Notes: generated by a model from the sequence alone, not told the origin. Positions 54,324 through 63,671 are shown, counted from the first letter of the stretch. The stretch: DNA of 64,000 nt from Paenibacillus radicibacter (GCF_024721995.1 NZ_JANQBC010000003.1:248001-312000), one strand, 5' to 3'. Made by a program: numbers and translations.

Positions 54324-54929
54324 TTACTCTAACCAGCCTTTATCGCGCGCAATCGTGATCGCTTCAATCCGCGTATTCGCACCCACTCGGCTAATTGCCT
54401 CGGACATATAATTGCGAACTGTCCCATGGGAGAGGAATAAGGAACTACTGATATCTTGCAAGGTCATCCCCTGTGCGGCTAAGCATAGCACTTCTTTCTC
54501 ACGCGGGGACAACGGATTGGGATCATCCCAGACTGCAAGCGATAACTCGGGACTGATGACTCTCTTGCCAGATTCAATTTGTCTGATCGTGTCTGCAAGC
54601 TGATCGCTTGAACTATCCTTGAGCAAGTAACCTCGAATCCCACATGCCATCGCTCTTTGAAAATAACCGGGTCTTGCAAATGTCGTTAACATTAATATCT
54701 TGCAAGGAAGATCTAATTTATGAACGGCTTCGGCTACGTCCAACCCTGTTTTTAAAGGCATCTCAATATCTAAGATCGCAATATCTGGCTCTTCTTTCAT
54801 GATCAATTCAAGGGCTTGTTCACCATTCTCCGCTTGTCCAACTACTTCAATATCGTCTTCCAATGATAAAAGAGTCGCGAGCGCCTCCCGCAACAATCGT
54901 TGATCTTCTCCTAGTATAACGCGAATCAT
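54324..54929 (-). CDS. NarL/LuxR-type response regulator (YvfU/DesR-like)
   Basis: 201 residues. Receiver domain with acidic pocket GEDQ, phosphorylated Asp in IAILDIEMPLKTG, Thr and the Lys in LLKDSS; LuxR helix-turn-helix at the end (PLSPREKEVLCLAAQGMTLQ, GTVRNYMSEAI). ATGA overlap with the kinase gene. It probably activates the ABC genes upstream in the operon through the duplicated regulatory block. Confidence 0.87.
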   Translation of the reverse strand: MIRVILGEDQRLLREALATLLSLEDDIEVVGQAENGEQALELIMKEEPDIAILDIEMPLKTGLDVAEAVHKLDLPCKILMLTTFARPGYFQRAMACGIRGYLLKDSSSDQLADTIRQIESGKRVISPELSLAVWDDPNPLSPREKEVLCLAAQGMTLQDISSSLFLSHGTVRNYMSEAISRVGANTRIEAITIARDKGWLE

Positions 54930-56131
54930 CCTGCTGCACCTGCCCTTTCGCTGCGTATCGTTCTTGGGATATGTAAAGCTAGTTTCAACCCTTGTCCAGG
55001 CTCAGACTCGACGTTTAAGTAGCCATCTACGAGTGCCAATCGCTGTTTCAACCCTGCGATCCCGCTACCGCTTGCTTGTTTGAGCTGTTCCTGATCCAAA
55101 CCGACTCCATCATCGGCTAGTGTCAATCGAACAAGTCCTTCTTCTATTTCTAATGTTGCCGTACAAGAGGAAGCACGACTATGTCTTACCGCATTCGTTA
55201 ACGACTCTCGGAAACACATGGCGAGGATCGTTTCTTGAAGTGGAGATAATGGCAGGCGCTCAGGACTACTACCAGACTCACGACTGATTGAACCTGACGT
55301 CTTGGTTTTGTCTGGTTTCATCATATAACATGGATCTTCAATCTTGATCTTAATACCTGCGGCTGCACATAGTGCCGTCGCGTGGGTGTACTCTTCTTCT
55401 AATCGTACAACGCGCATCGTGGTCACAAGTTCTCGCATTTGTTTCAATGCTGCTCGCGCGGTTTCCGTAATTTCTTGTGCTTCTTTCTGTGCTTTCTCAG
55501 GAGCGCGAGTAATCAACTTACTTGTTAACTCGCCTTTAAGTGCAAGCAGTGACATCGTATGTCCAAGTGTATCATGCAGCTCCCTTGCAATTCGCTGACG
55601 CTCTTCCTGCTGCGCCATTCGCTCTAGTTGCTCAGTCGCTGCTTTTAAGCGCTCTGCCATGAGCTTGTAATTCTCCTGTCCTCGTACAATAAAGGGCATG
55701 CCAGATACACCAAATAGCGGTGGTAACATCACGAAGATGATGACTAAACCTGCTTTTTCAACCAATGGAATACTGAGTAGAACGACGATTAATGCGAACA
55801 AAGCGGCTACGATTTGCATGAAACGCAAGTTCTGCTTACTAAGCGACATCGCAACGAGAAAGCCCATATACGCGTAAACCGGATGATAGAAGAACATGAA
55901 TGCAACAATGACAAGCAATTGCCCCGCAATAAACCAAAGCGCCTGTGCTTTGCGCCAGTACTGCTCCCGATATGCCATGATGAACATAAGCATCAAAACG
56001 AGCCCGATCCCAATTTTTAGGGGAGGCTCGCTTAAGAATAAGATCAGTATGGGAATCAATAAGTTTGCTAGGGAGACTAAGGGGACAATACCCTCACTTG
56101 CTGGAATGAACTTCTCTCTCAAACTCTTCAA
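54926..56131 (-). CDS. Sensor histidine kinase (YvfT/DesK-like)
   Basis: 401 residues. Five or six N-terminal membrane helices, then HisKA_3 with the phosphorylated His in ARELHDTLGHTMS, and an ATPase domain (FRESLTNAVRHS, LADDGVGLD, GSGIAGLKQRL). An insertion rich in Ser, Pro and Lys (about 275-300) separates the dimerisation and ATPase parts. The start is a TTG, one base after the permease stop codon. Kinases with short extracellular loops usually sense the membrane or an antibiotic held by the ABC partner. Confidence 0.85.
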   Translation of the reverse strand: MKSLREKFIPASEGIVPLVSLANLLIPILILFLSEPPLKIGIGLVLMLMFIMAYREQYWRKAQALWFIAGQLLVIVAFMFFYHPVYAYMGFLVAMSLSKQNLRFMQIVAALFALIVVLLSIPLVEKAGLVIIFVMLPPLFGVSGMPFIVRGQENYKLMAERLKAATEQLERMAQQEERQRIARELHDTLGHTMSLLALKGELTSKLITRAPEKAQKEAQEITETARAALKQMRELVTTMRVVRLEEEYTHATALCAAAGIKIKIEDPCYMMKPDKTKTSGSISRESGSSPERLPLSPLQETILAMCFRESLTNAVRHSRASSCTATLEIEEGLVRLTLADDGVGLDQEQLKQASGSGIAGLKQRLALVDGYLNVESEPGQGLKLALHIPRTIRSERAGAAG

Positions 56132-56878
56132 TTACACCGCTTCCCGTCTATTTAGGATGTAACTTGATAGTACCATAAACAGGATTCCACAGCCTAGAAG
56201 AATGACCCAATCTAGTAGTGCTGGGCTACTACCGCTTAGCATGCTCCAAGCGCCATGTGCATAGCGGTGGGATGGCAACCACTGACCAATTGCTTGAATC
56301 CAGCTTGGTAGAGTTTGCATTGGCATCCATAGACCACCTAAGATCGCTAGAGCCATTTGAACCACGTTCGCGATTGCGACTACTGCATCCGCATTCTTCA
56401 TTGTGCCAAGTAGAGAACCGATTGCTAGGAACGGTACACTTCCAATCCATAACCACAAACCACATAACAACCACTGTGTCATTGTTAAATCCATGTCATA
56501 GGCAATGTGTCCCGCTGTGAAGATAACTAGAATAGTAAGAAGATGCACACCCATGTGAGCGATCATTTTGCTGCCAATCCATACTGCCGGTGTAAGTGGT
56601 GTTAGCTTAAGGAGGCTTACCCAACCATCACGGCGTTCGTAGGAAATGCGGATTCCGAATTGGCTCATTGCTGTGCTGATTAGGCTAAATGCTGTCATGG
56701 ACATTAGTGAATATTGCGCATATGTAGTCGATTCAATCGCACGATCTGAACCGCTAAGGCTTGAGAATAAGAAGTAGAAAGCAAGTGGCATAACGATCGA
56801 GAAGAGCAAGAAGAATGGGCTGCGTATAATACGTAAACTTTCAGCTTTCGTTTGGCTTATTAACATGTTCATTTTCAT
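56132..56878 (-). CDS. ABC-2 type permease (YvfS-like)
   Basis: 248 residues with six membrane helices, ABC2_membrane type: the long first loop with ESTTYAQYSLMSMTAFSLIST and SYERRDGWVSLLKLTPLTP. AGGAGG precedes the ATG. It has its own copy of the regulatory block, so it may be transcribed separately from the ATPase gene as well. It pairs with the ATPase encoded upstream. Confidence 0.82.
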   Translation of the reverse strand: MKMNMLISQTKAESLRIIRSPFFLLFSIVMPLAFYFLFSSLSGSDRAIESTTYAQYSLMSMTAFSLISTAMSQFGIRISYERRDGWVSLLKLTPLTPAVWIGSKMIAHMGVHLLTILVIFTAGHIAYDMDLTMTQWLLCGLWLWIGSVPFLAIGSLLGTMKNADAVVAIANVVQMALAILGGLWMPMQTLPSWIQAIGQWLPSHRYAHGAWSMLSGSSPALLDWVILLGCGILFMVLSSYILNRREAV

Positions 56879-56913
56879 GATTAGTTCCTCCTAATAGTGT
56901 GTTCCTTATATCT

Positions 56914-56982
56914 TTATTGTAGGGGATGTCGGTCATCTCCAGTTAGTCGTCGATGTCACTTGTTTCCTATGACAAATGTCAG
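56914..56982 (-). promoter_or_regulatory. Duplicated regulatory block before the permease gene
   Basis: About 55 of 69 bases match 57923-57991. It contains the palindrome TGACAAATGTCA (56970-56981), a second conserved TGACATCG, and on the minus strand a conserved TACAAT -10, 48 bases from the palindrome in both copies. No good -35 is seen, as expected for activator-dependent promoters. Confidence 0.65.
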
Positions 56983-56986
56983 ATGA

Positions 56987-57874
56987 TTAAGCCGTTAAGG
57001 TGCGGAATGCATCTTCGAACTTCGCAGCGTGTACCTCGATGTCGGATACGCCCCAGTCCTTTTGTAATACTACCGCAAGTAATTGATCCGTCTGGCTCAC
57101 ATGCAAAGTAATACGGGACTGCTGGACTTCAACTTTCTTCACCCCAGGTAAGCTCAAGAGTTCCTCTTCACTTGGTGCGTTTGCAACCTTGAACGAAACT
57201 GTACGAAGAGCTGTCTGTTCCTTCAGCTCCTGGGAAGTCCCTTCTGCAACAACTTTGCCGCCAGCAATAATGCAGATATGGTCCGCAACCGCGTCTGCCT
57301 CTTGCAAGTCATGTGTCGTGAGCAGAATCGACTTACCCTTCGCAGCAAGTGCACGAATCGTATCCCAGAAGCGCGCTCTCGCTTCAACGTCCATGCCGAC
57401 TGTTGGCTCATCCAGTAGGATTAGCTCAGGATTACCAACCAAGCTCTGTGCAAAAGCAAGTCTGCGGCGCTGTCCACCAGACAATGTAGATGCACGGCGC
57501 TTGGCTTCTTTATGTAATCCCGATATATCTAAGAGCTGTTCGAGAGACATCGGATTCTTGTAATAGCTGCGGAACAACTTCAATACTTCGATCACTGTTA
57601 AGCCGTCAGCCGCTTTTACATCTTGCATCAATGCTCCTACACGCTCGCGTAACTCGCTTGTTCCAGCTGGTTTACCAAGCACCGTAACCTCACCGGAAGT
57701 CGGTTTGATCATACCTAGAATCATGGAGATTGTTGTTGTTTTCCCTGCTCCGTTCGGTCCGAGTAATGCTGTGATCTTACCTGTTTCGAACTTAAAGCTG
57801 ATGTTATCCACTGCACGGTGGCTTCCGAATTGCTTTACTACATTTGTCGCTTCGATCATATATGTCATAGTCAT
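56987..57874 (-). CDS. ABC transporter ATPase (YvfR-like)
   Basis: 295 residues: Walker A GPNGAGKTTT, signature STLSGGQRRRLAFAQ, Walker B LILLDEPTVGMDVEARA, H-loop TTHDLQEADAVAD. A C-terminal domain (about 220-295) follows as in antibiotic-export ATPases. With the next gene it makes an ABC-2 exporter. The ribosome site AGAGGATGA is upstream of the ATG. First gene of the operon ATPase-permease-kinase-regulator, as in yvfRSTU. Confidence 0.86.
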   Translation of the reverse strand: MTMTYMIEATNVVKQFGSHRAVDNISFKFETGKITALLGPNGAGKTTTISMILGMIKPTSGEVTVLGKPAGTSELRERVGALMQDVKAADGLTVIEVLKLFRSYYKNPMSLEQLLDISGLHKEAKRRASTLSGGQRRRLAFAQSLVGNPELILLDEPTVGMDVEARARFWDTIRALAAKGKSILLTTHDLQEADAVADHICIIAGGKVVAEGTSQELKEQTALRTVSFKVANAPSEEELLSLPGVKKVEVQQSRITLHVSQTDQLLAVVLQKDWGVSDIEVHAAKFEDAFRTLTA

Positions 57875-57922
57875 TTGTTATCATCCTCTACTTTGTTATT
57901 TGTTTGTGTTTCGCTTATGTCC

Positions 57923-57991
57923 TTATTGTAGAGGATGTACGCCCATGCTCGTTAGTCGCCGATGTCACCTGTTCACTATGACAAATGTCAG
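57923..57991 (-). promoter_or_regulatory. Duplicated regulatory block before the ATPase gene
   Basis: Sister of 56914-56982 with identical internal spacing: palindrome TGACAAATGTCA at 57979-57990, conserved GATGTCAC, and TACAAT -10 on the minus strand. The likely target of the NarL-type regulator. Confidence 0.65.
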
Positions 57992-58011
57992 AAAAACAAT
58001 GCTCAATTTGA

Positions 58012-58045
58012 TTTACATAAAATTTACATAAAATAGTCATTAACA
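58012..58045 (+). promoter_or_regulatory. TTTACA direct repeats, PhoP-box-like
   Basis: TTTACA at 58012 and 58023 are 11 bases apart and within an 11-base perfect direct repeat; TTAACA follows at 58040. Tandem TTHACA in one helix turn is how PhoP binds in Bacilli. The third copy is out of register. Confidence 0.3.
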
Positions 58046-58098
58046 AACCTTCCCAGATCGGTTACTGTTGTTCTAATCCTAATCTTGAGGTGACATCT

Positions 58099-58638
58099 TT
58101 GACATTACATAAGAAATTCAACGTAAGTGTAGTCCTTCTACTCCTTCTGCTCACAGGCTTCGGACTATGGCAACACTTAGAACTGCGTAAAGCGCAGAAT
58201 GAAATAAACCTACATGGCGCAAAAATGGCCAATCAGGCTGCCTATCATCTAAAAACAATACAAAGATTGTTAGAAAACTCGTCGGGCCCTCGTGATTGGG
58301 AAAATCCAGATAAGAATCGAGCCCTCCTGATCCGGTTGACCTACACGTTAGACAGTCTTCATGCATTGGAGAGAACAATGAGCAATCTTCCTGACCACTT
58401 CCCCTATGAGTCAAGGAAAACAATCGGTTACATTGTCAACTGGTACAACGAATGGTTCTCGAAAACTTTGAATATCCTTGCCGATCCTGAAACACTACTT
58501 GAGAACGATAAGGCTCATTTATACAAGTTCATCACCCCGATGTCCAAAGTGGACTTCTCTTTCTCAGACCCAGGTAAGGATTGGGATGAAGCGTTTGAAC
58601 TATTCGACAAGTTGCATAAGCAACTCGGTTATCATTAG
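58099..58638 (+). CDS. Membrane-anchored protein of unknown function
   Basis: 179 residues. Not recognised. One N-terminal membrane segment (VSVVLLLLLLTGFGLW), then a helical extracytoplasmic domain of about 150 residues with charged, coiled-coil-like stretches. The TTG start at 58099 is chosen because GAGG lies seven bases ahead of it; a GTG at 58090 is inside the site. The architecture (anchor plus helical ectodomain) is shared by many wall or lipid-binding proteins. No close neighbour on the same strand. Confidence 0.6.
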   Translation: MTLHKKFNVSVVLLLLLLTGFGLWQHLELRKAQNEINLHGAKMANQAAYHLKTIQRLLENSSGPRDWENPDKNRALLIRLTYTLDSLHALERTMSNLPDHFPYESRKTIGYIVNWYNEWFSKTLNILADPETLLENDKAHLYKFITPMSKVDFSFSDPGKDWDEAFELFDKLHKQLGYH

Positions 58639-58667
58639 TGTATATGTAGCGTAATTTGCACATCAAA

Positions 58668-58712
58668 AAAAGACGACTCTAGCCGCGTACTCACGCGTAA
58701 AGTCGTCTTTCT
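58668..58712. terminator. Bidirectional terminator
   Basis: AAAGACGACT pairs with AGTCGTCTTT, with inner CGCGT/ACGCG pairing, and T/A runs on both sides. Confidence 0.9.
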
Positions 58713-58735
58713 TTTTTTCCCTATTAAAATATGAC

Positions 58736-59569
58736 TTATCCTCTTACCTCGACAGCCCCATCAAAAATGAACTTCTCCACGACTTTCGCCACGCCATCGT
58801 TCATGTTCGTGTCTGTCACATACTGCGACACGGCTTTGATGTCATCCGGTGCATTGCCCATTGCAACACCAAGTCCTGCGAAGTGGATCATCGTCAGATC
58901 GTTATAACTATCTCCGATTGCGATCACTTCATCCTTCGTGATGCCAAGCGGCTTGATCAAGTGATCCAAGCTTGCTCCCTTATCTACGCCCACTTCTGTC
59001 ACTTCCAAGTAGAACGGCTTGGAACGCATCACATTCAAGCGGCCTGCAAGCTCAGCTTGCAGCTTCTTCTCTACGATTGCCAGGATTTCCGGATCGGCGA
59101 TCATCAATCCTTTTACAACAGGCTGCTGGACGTAATCAGTAAAGCTATCTACCTCTACAGCACGCATTCCTGTTAGCTCGGATTCAATCTGAATATATTT
59201 ATTGTTACGTGCCTGTGTGACAATGTCATCGCCAACGTAGGATAGAATCTCAATGCCTTCACGACGGCTAAGTGCAAACATCTCATGGATCGTCTCCACC
59301 GACAGTGTGCTGCTGAACAATTCTTCACCAGTCTGACAGTTCGTAATCTTCGCTCCGTTAAAAGAAAGAATAAAGCTTCCGTACTTCGCAAGCTCAAGTT
59401 CCTTAGCAATCGGCAGCATGGCAAACGTTGGTCTGCCTGATGCCAACACCACCTTAACGCCGGCTTCTTGCGCACGCATTAGTGCTTCCTTCGTACGCGG
59501 TGAAATCGAGTAATCATCTCGAAGTAGTGTGTCATCTAAGTCTAGCACGATCATTTTGTAAGTCGTCAT
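58736..59569 (-). CDS. Cof-type HAD-IIB phosphatase
   Basis: 277 residues. HAD motif I VLDLDDTLLRDDY with the nucleophile Asp, motif II VVLASGRP, Lys in PLGITKDE region and motif IV IAIGDSYNDLTMI. The C2B cap domain lies in the middle. Such enzymes dephosphorylate sugar phosphates or cofactors such as PLP; the substrate cannot be told. GGAGGGG lies upstream of the ATG. Confidence 0.87.
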   Translation of the reverse strand: MTTYKMIVLDLDDTLLRDDYSISPRTKEALMRAQEAGVKVVLASGRPTFAMLPIAKELELAKYGSFILSFNGAKITNCQTGEELFSSTLSVETIHEMFALSRREGIEILSYVGDDIVTQARNNKYIQIESELTGMRAVEVDSFTDYVQQPVVKGLMIADPEILAIVEKKLQAELAGRLNVMRSKPFYLEVTEVGVDKGASLDHLIKPLGITKDEVIAIGDSYNDLTMIHFAGLGVAMGNAPDDIKAVSQYVTDTNMNDGVAKVVEKFIFDGAVEVRG

Positions 59570-59670
59570 CGCCCAATATCCCCTCCGCTAGGTTAGTCAC
59601 TTCTCATGGTACCTTGGGCTGGCACGGACTGTCTAGGACAACTTGCATCCAATATCTGTTCTGATAAGCT

Positions 59671-59713
59671 AAAAAAAAAGACCCACACCCGCAATCATGC
59701 GAAAGTGTGAGTC
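59671..59713 (-). terminator. Terminator after the small repeat protein gene
   Basis: On the minus strand GACTCACAC pairs with GTGTGGGTC (one wobble), followed by nine Ts. Confidence 0.85.
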
Positions 59714-59733
59714 CATATCTACTTCTATCGAGC

Positions 59734-60012
59734 TTAGTCCAAATAACCTGCTTCGCCTTTATCCATCAGATACGCCATCTCTGCATCCAGAATCGTTTCG
59801 ACTGTCATTTCATCCAGCTTCACATTCGGCTTGCTCATGATGTAATCCACAAGATCATCAAGATCGATATCAATCTCTCCCTTAGCATTGGGCTTCGCTT
59901 TGTTCATAAAAGCTGTTTCGTGATTAAGTACGATCTCAATCGCCTTCGGATCAGCCTTCGTCTTACTCACGATATATTCCATCAAGTCTTGCTCATTAAC
60001 TGCTTCACTCAT
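59734..60012 (-). CDS. Small acidic protein with two internal repeats, unknown
   Basis: 92 residues, acidic and soluble. Two tandem units of about 35 residues: DLMEYIVSKTKADPKAIEIV with HETAFMNKA, and DLVDYIMSKPNVKLDEMTVE with DAEMAYLMDKG. Each looks like a helical hairpin. No known family recognised. The ATG at 60012 has AGGAG nine bases upstream; a TTG three codons earlier is too near it. It lies just downstream of the ABC exporter pair on the same strand but 108 bases away. Confidence 0.65.
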   Translation of the reverse strand: MSEAVNEQDLMEYIVSKTKADPKAIEIVLNHETAFMNKAKPNAKGEIDIDLDDLVDYIMSKPNVKLDEMTVETILDAEMAYLMDKGEAGYLD

Positions 60013-60119
60013 TATGGTCAACTCCTACACTTAAGTTCATCTGCCTATTGTACCATAATGTACCGAGTGAGGCATTTTCATGCGTTAGAAGCAACGGCAA
60101 CCACTAAACTTGAAATTAT

Positions 60120-61892
60120 TTACGCTTTAACGACACCACCAACTACAGCAGGCTTCTTCTCGCCACCTTTTTGCAGCTGATACATCTTATAGTAACGACC
60201 TTCTAGCGCCATTAACTCATCGTGATTACCACGCTCCACAATCTCACCACGGTGCAGCACGAGAATCTGATCCGCTTCACGAATCGTGGACAGGCGGTGG
60301 GCGATGATGAATGTTGTTCGTCCTTCACTTACCACTTTAAGTGCCTGCTGAATCAAGCTCTCTGTCTCGCTATCAATGCTCGCTGTCGCTTCATCCAAGA
60401 TCAAGATCGATGGATCGAATGCTAGTGCTCTGGCAAACGAAATCAACTGTCGTTGTCCCGAGGACAGCGTGCTTCCCCGTTCCACTACCGGCTCATCATA
60501 GCCATTCGGTAATTGTTCAATGAATGGGGCTGCTCCAACGTCTTGTAGGGCTTTTTTGACACGATCAATTGTAATGTCGGAGTTGTACAAGCTTACATTG
60601 AACTTAATATCACCTGCGAACAGGAACGGATCTTGCAGCACGATCCCCATATGTTTGCGAAGTGCTTGCTTCGAATAAGTGGTTATGTCACGATCATCAA
60701 TCGAAATCTGACCTTCACCTGGTTCATAGAAACCGAGCAGTAGGTTCATAATCGAACTCTTACCTGACCCTGTATGACCGACAAGAGCAATCGTCTCACC
60801 CTTACGCGCTTCAATGTTGATGTTCTTCAGCACGTTCTCGCCTTCTTTATAAGCGAATGACACGTTGTCGAATTTCACAACACCTTCTGGGCGCTTCACT
60901 TGATCCGTCTTCTCCACTTCGTTACCTTCGATATCCATAATCGCGAACACTTTCTCCGCAGACACGAACGCACGCTGGGCATTGGTCATCTGATCGAAGA
61001 TCCCGATAATTGGTTGGAAAATACGTCCCACATAGTCCCCGAACGCATAGAATACACCGAATGAAATGGTTGCTTGCAGTGCATCACGACCGAAATACCA
61101 GATCACCATCGCCATGACTAAACTACCAATCGTACCTACAATGTTACGTGAGGATAGCGAGTAGACACGGAATTGCTTGAGTTGATTCACGTAGCGGTCG
61201 TCATTCAGTTCTTCAAACTCATCGATCGTCTTCTTTTCCCGACGGAAAGCTTGAATAATTGGCATCACGACGATCGACTCATTAATCTTCGCATTCATGT
61301 CACTCAGACGCGCACGCATAATCGTAATGTAGATCTTCGAGTACTTCAGATGAATCTTCATAATGAGCGCAAAGATTGGCAGCAAGATCAAGCACAGCAG
61401 CGCCAGGCGCGTATCCAGCAAGAATAATGCTGTGTAAATCCCAATCAAGTGCACGAAGCTAACTACGAAAGTTGCCATGAAACTCATGAACAAATCCCGT
61501 ACCGCTTCCGTATCGTTCGCAATTCGAGACACGACCTGACCAATCGGTGTACTGTCAAAATAGCGCAGCGAAATGCGCTGAATATGCGACATGAGATCCA
61601 TCCGCATGTTCTTAATAATTTGCAATGCCGTTGACTGTAACATGTACGACTGTGTAAATGTACTAATACTACCTACGACTAAGAGCAATAAATAAATGCC
61701 TAATAACCCGAGGATAGGCGACAATTCCGTCGCGCCTTCTTTTAAATACTCATCAATAATCATCTTCGTAATAAAAGGTCCACACAGTTCCGCTCCTACT
61801 GCCACACACAGAATGAGCAAGGCCCCGATGATCCTGAATTTATATACCATTGCATAGGATATTAATCTTCTTGAAGTCGATTTACTTGGCAT
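60120..61892 (-). CDS. ABC exporter half, catalytic subunit (BmrD/YheH-like)
   Basis: 590 residues: six membrane helices, then ATPase with Walker A GHTGSGKSS, an altered signature LSSGQRQLIS and intact Walker B with glutamate ILILDEATASID. Partner upstream has Asp in that place and a full LSGGQ. So the working site uses this Walker B and the partner signature, as in BmrCD. Shorter than B. subtilis BmrD (about 670), lacking its long extracellular loop. AAGGAGG lies before the ATG. It begins 24 bases after the partner gene. Confidence 0.84.
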   Translation of the reverse strand: MPSKSTSRRLISYAMVYKFRIIGALLILCVAVGAELCGPFITKMIIDEYLKEGATELSPILGLLGIYLLLLVVGSISTFTQSYMLQSTALQIIKNMRMDLMSHIQRISLRYFDSTPIGQVVSRIANDTEAVRDLFMSFMATFVVSFVHLIGIYTALFLLDTRLALLCLILLPIFALIMKIHLKYSKIYITIMRARLSDMNAKINESIVVMPIIQAFRREKKTIDEFEELNDDRYVNQLKQFRVYSLSSRNIVGTIGSLVMAMVIWYFGRDALQATISFGVFYAFGDYVGRIFQPIIGIFDQMTNAQRAFVSAEKVFAIMDIEGNEVEKTDQVKRPEGVVKFDNVSFAYKEGENVLKNINIEARKGETIALVGHTGSGKSSIMNLLLGFYEPGEGQISIDDRDITTYSKQALRKHMGIVLQDPFLFAGDIKFNVSLYNSDITIDRVKKALQDVGAAPFIEQLPNGYDEPVVERGSTLSSGQRQLISFARALAFDPSILILDEATASIDSETESLIQQALKVVSEGRTTFIIAHRLSTIREADQILVLHRGEIVERGNHDELMALEGRYYKMYQLQKGGEKKPAVVGGVVKA

Positions 61893-61916
61893 CCATACAC
61901 CTCCTTAAGCCTGTTT

Positions 61917-63671
61917 CTATTCTTCTAAGCTAGCTTCCATCTGCTGACGATCCCATTGTTCCTTGTACCAACCGCCAAACAGCATCAATTCATCATGTGT
62001 GCCTTCTTCGATAATGCGTCCTTCATCTAATACCAGAATCCAGTTCGCATGACTAACCGCAGACAATCGGTGCGTCGTAATGAGTGTTGTACGTCCTGCA
62101 CGTTCCATTCGAACTTGGTGCAGAATACGACTTTCCGTCCGTGCATCCACCGCAGACAAGGAGTCATCGAGCATCAGCATCTCAGCATCAATGAGCAGTG
62201 CACGCGCAATCGCAACCCGCTGCTTCTGTCCACCGGAGAGCATCACCCCATTCTCCCCGACAATTGTATCTAACCCTTCTGGCATTTGGGCTATATCTTG
62301 AGTAAACGAAGCCATCTCAATGGCCTTCGCAATCTCTTCTTCTGTTGCATCTGGCTTACCGAGCGCAATATTCTCACGAATCGACTTTGATAACAGCATG
62401 TGCTCTTGTGGCACATATCCAATAAAGCTCTTCATCTGTTCAATTCGTATTTGCTCAATCGGCACTTCGGAGATGAACAGTTTACTCGGCTCTATCGCAT
62501 ACTGACGCAGCAATTGCTTCATCAATGTACTCTTACCACTACCCGTACGTCCGACAATTCCGAGTGTCTGTCCCCGTTCCAAACGGAAATTGATATCTAC
62601 GAGACTCGGCTGATTGGCCGTTGGATACGTAAACGTCAAGTTCTTCATCTCAATACTGGATACATGCTGACCCAGCTCAATTGGTGATTCTACATCATGC
62701 AAGTCAGCTTGTTGCGTAAGTGCCGTATCCAAGCGATCTGCAGAAGCACTTCCCCGCTGCAGTACGTTAATGAATTCACCGAAAGAAATCATGGGCCAGA
62801 TGAGCATACCTAGATAAATGTTGAAGGACACCAGTTGTCCGAGTGTAATTTCTTTGGCAAGTACAAGGTAAGAACCATACCCAATTCCAATCGTAAAGCT
62901 AATCCCTACAATTAAGGAGATAAGCGGTTGGAACAAGGCGTTAAATACCGATACCTTCTTGTTCTTGTCCCTTACTTCTGTCGTCACTTGATCAAATGCA
63001 TTCAAATCATGATCTTCCTGTACATAAGAACGAATAACGCGAATACCGGAAATCGATTCAAGTGCATGATCATTCATTTTGCCAAAAGCCGCTTGTGCAT
63101 CAATAAAGCGAGTTCGAATCTTTTTACCCAAGATATTAATTGCAATTGCTAGGAATGGCAGCGGAATAAGTGCTGCAAGCATAAGGCGATAATCAATTAA
63201 AGTCACCATTGTCGCAATAACAACTGTAGCTCCCACGACCGTATTCACAATCGTCATAACCCCATAACCTGCAGTCTGACCGATCGCGAGCACATCATTC
63301 GTTGCTAGAGCCATCAACTGTCCGGTACTGTTGCGCTGGAAAAATCCCGGTGTCATCTTCGTGAGATGAGCGAGCAACTTACCGCGCAGCAATCTCTCAA
63401 TTAATGCGGAGTTGCCGAACAACGTTGTCAGCCATACATACGTCATCCCATAGAGCAGTAGCGACAAACCAACTAGAGTCAGCACTGTCTTCGTTAGTTG
63501 CTCCTGCGTTAGACTCCCCGTACGAATGAGGTCAATCGTGCTTCCGATCATCTTAGGCGGGAGCGTTGATAATAGACTCACCCCTGCCATGAAAAGAATC
63601 GCAATTGCGTATTGACTCCACCTCTGTTTAAAAAACCATTGTAATCGAATAACAAATGACAAGAACTCCAC
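61917..63671 (-). CDS. ABC exporter half, degenerate subunit (BmrC/YheI-like)
   Basis: 584 residues with six helices and an ATPase: Walker A GRTGSGKST, signature LSGGQKQRVAIARA, and Walker B MLMLDDSLSAVDARTE, where Asp replaces the catalytic glutamate. The opening IRLQWFFKQRWSQYA is typical of the YheI type. Start is uncertain: a GTG at 63671 has a weak ribosome site, and GGTGGAG is only three bases before the in-frame TTG at 63662. Confidence 0.82.
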   Translation of the reverse strand: MEFLSFVIRLQWFFKQRWSQYAIAILFMAGVSLLSTLPPKMIGSTIDLIRTGSLTQEQLTKTVLTLVGLSLLLYGMTYVWLTTLFGNSALIERLLRGKLLAHLTKMTPGFFQRNSTGQLMALATNDVLAIGQTAGYGVMTIVNTVVGATVVIATMVTLIDYRLMLAALIPLPFLAIAINILGKKIRTRFIDAQAAFGKMNDHALESISGIRVIRSYVQEDHDLNAFDQVTTEVRDKNKKVSVFNALFQPLISLIVGISFTIGIGYGSYLVLAKEITLGQLVSFNIYLGMLIWPMISFGEFINVLQRGSASADRLDTALTQQADLHDVESPIELGQHVSSIEMKNLTFTYPTANQPSLVDINFRLERGQTLGIVGRTGSGKSTLMKQLLRQYAIEPSKLFISEVPIEQIRIEQMKSFIGYVPQEHMLLSKSIRENIALGKPDATEEEIAKAIEMASFTQDIAQMPEGLDTIVGENGVMLSGGQKQRVAIARALLIDAEMLMLDDSLSAVDARTESRILHQVRMERAGRTTLITTHRLSAVSHANWILVLDEGRIIEEGTHDELMLFGGWYKEQWDRQQMEASLEE

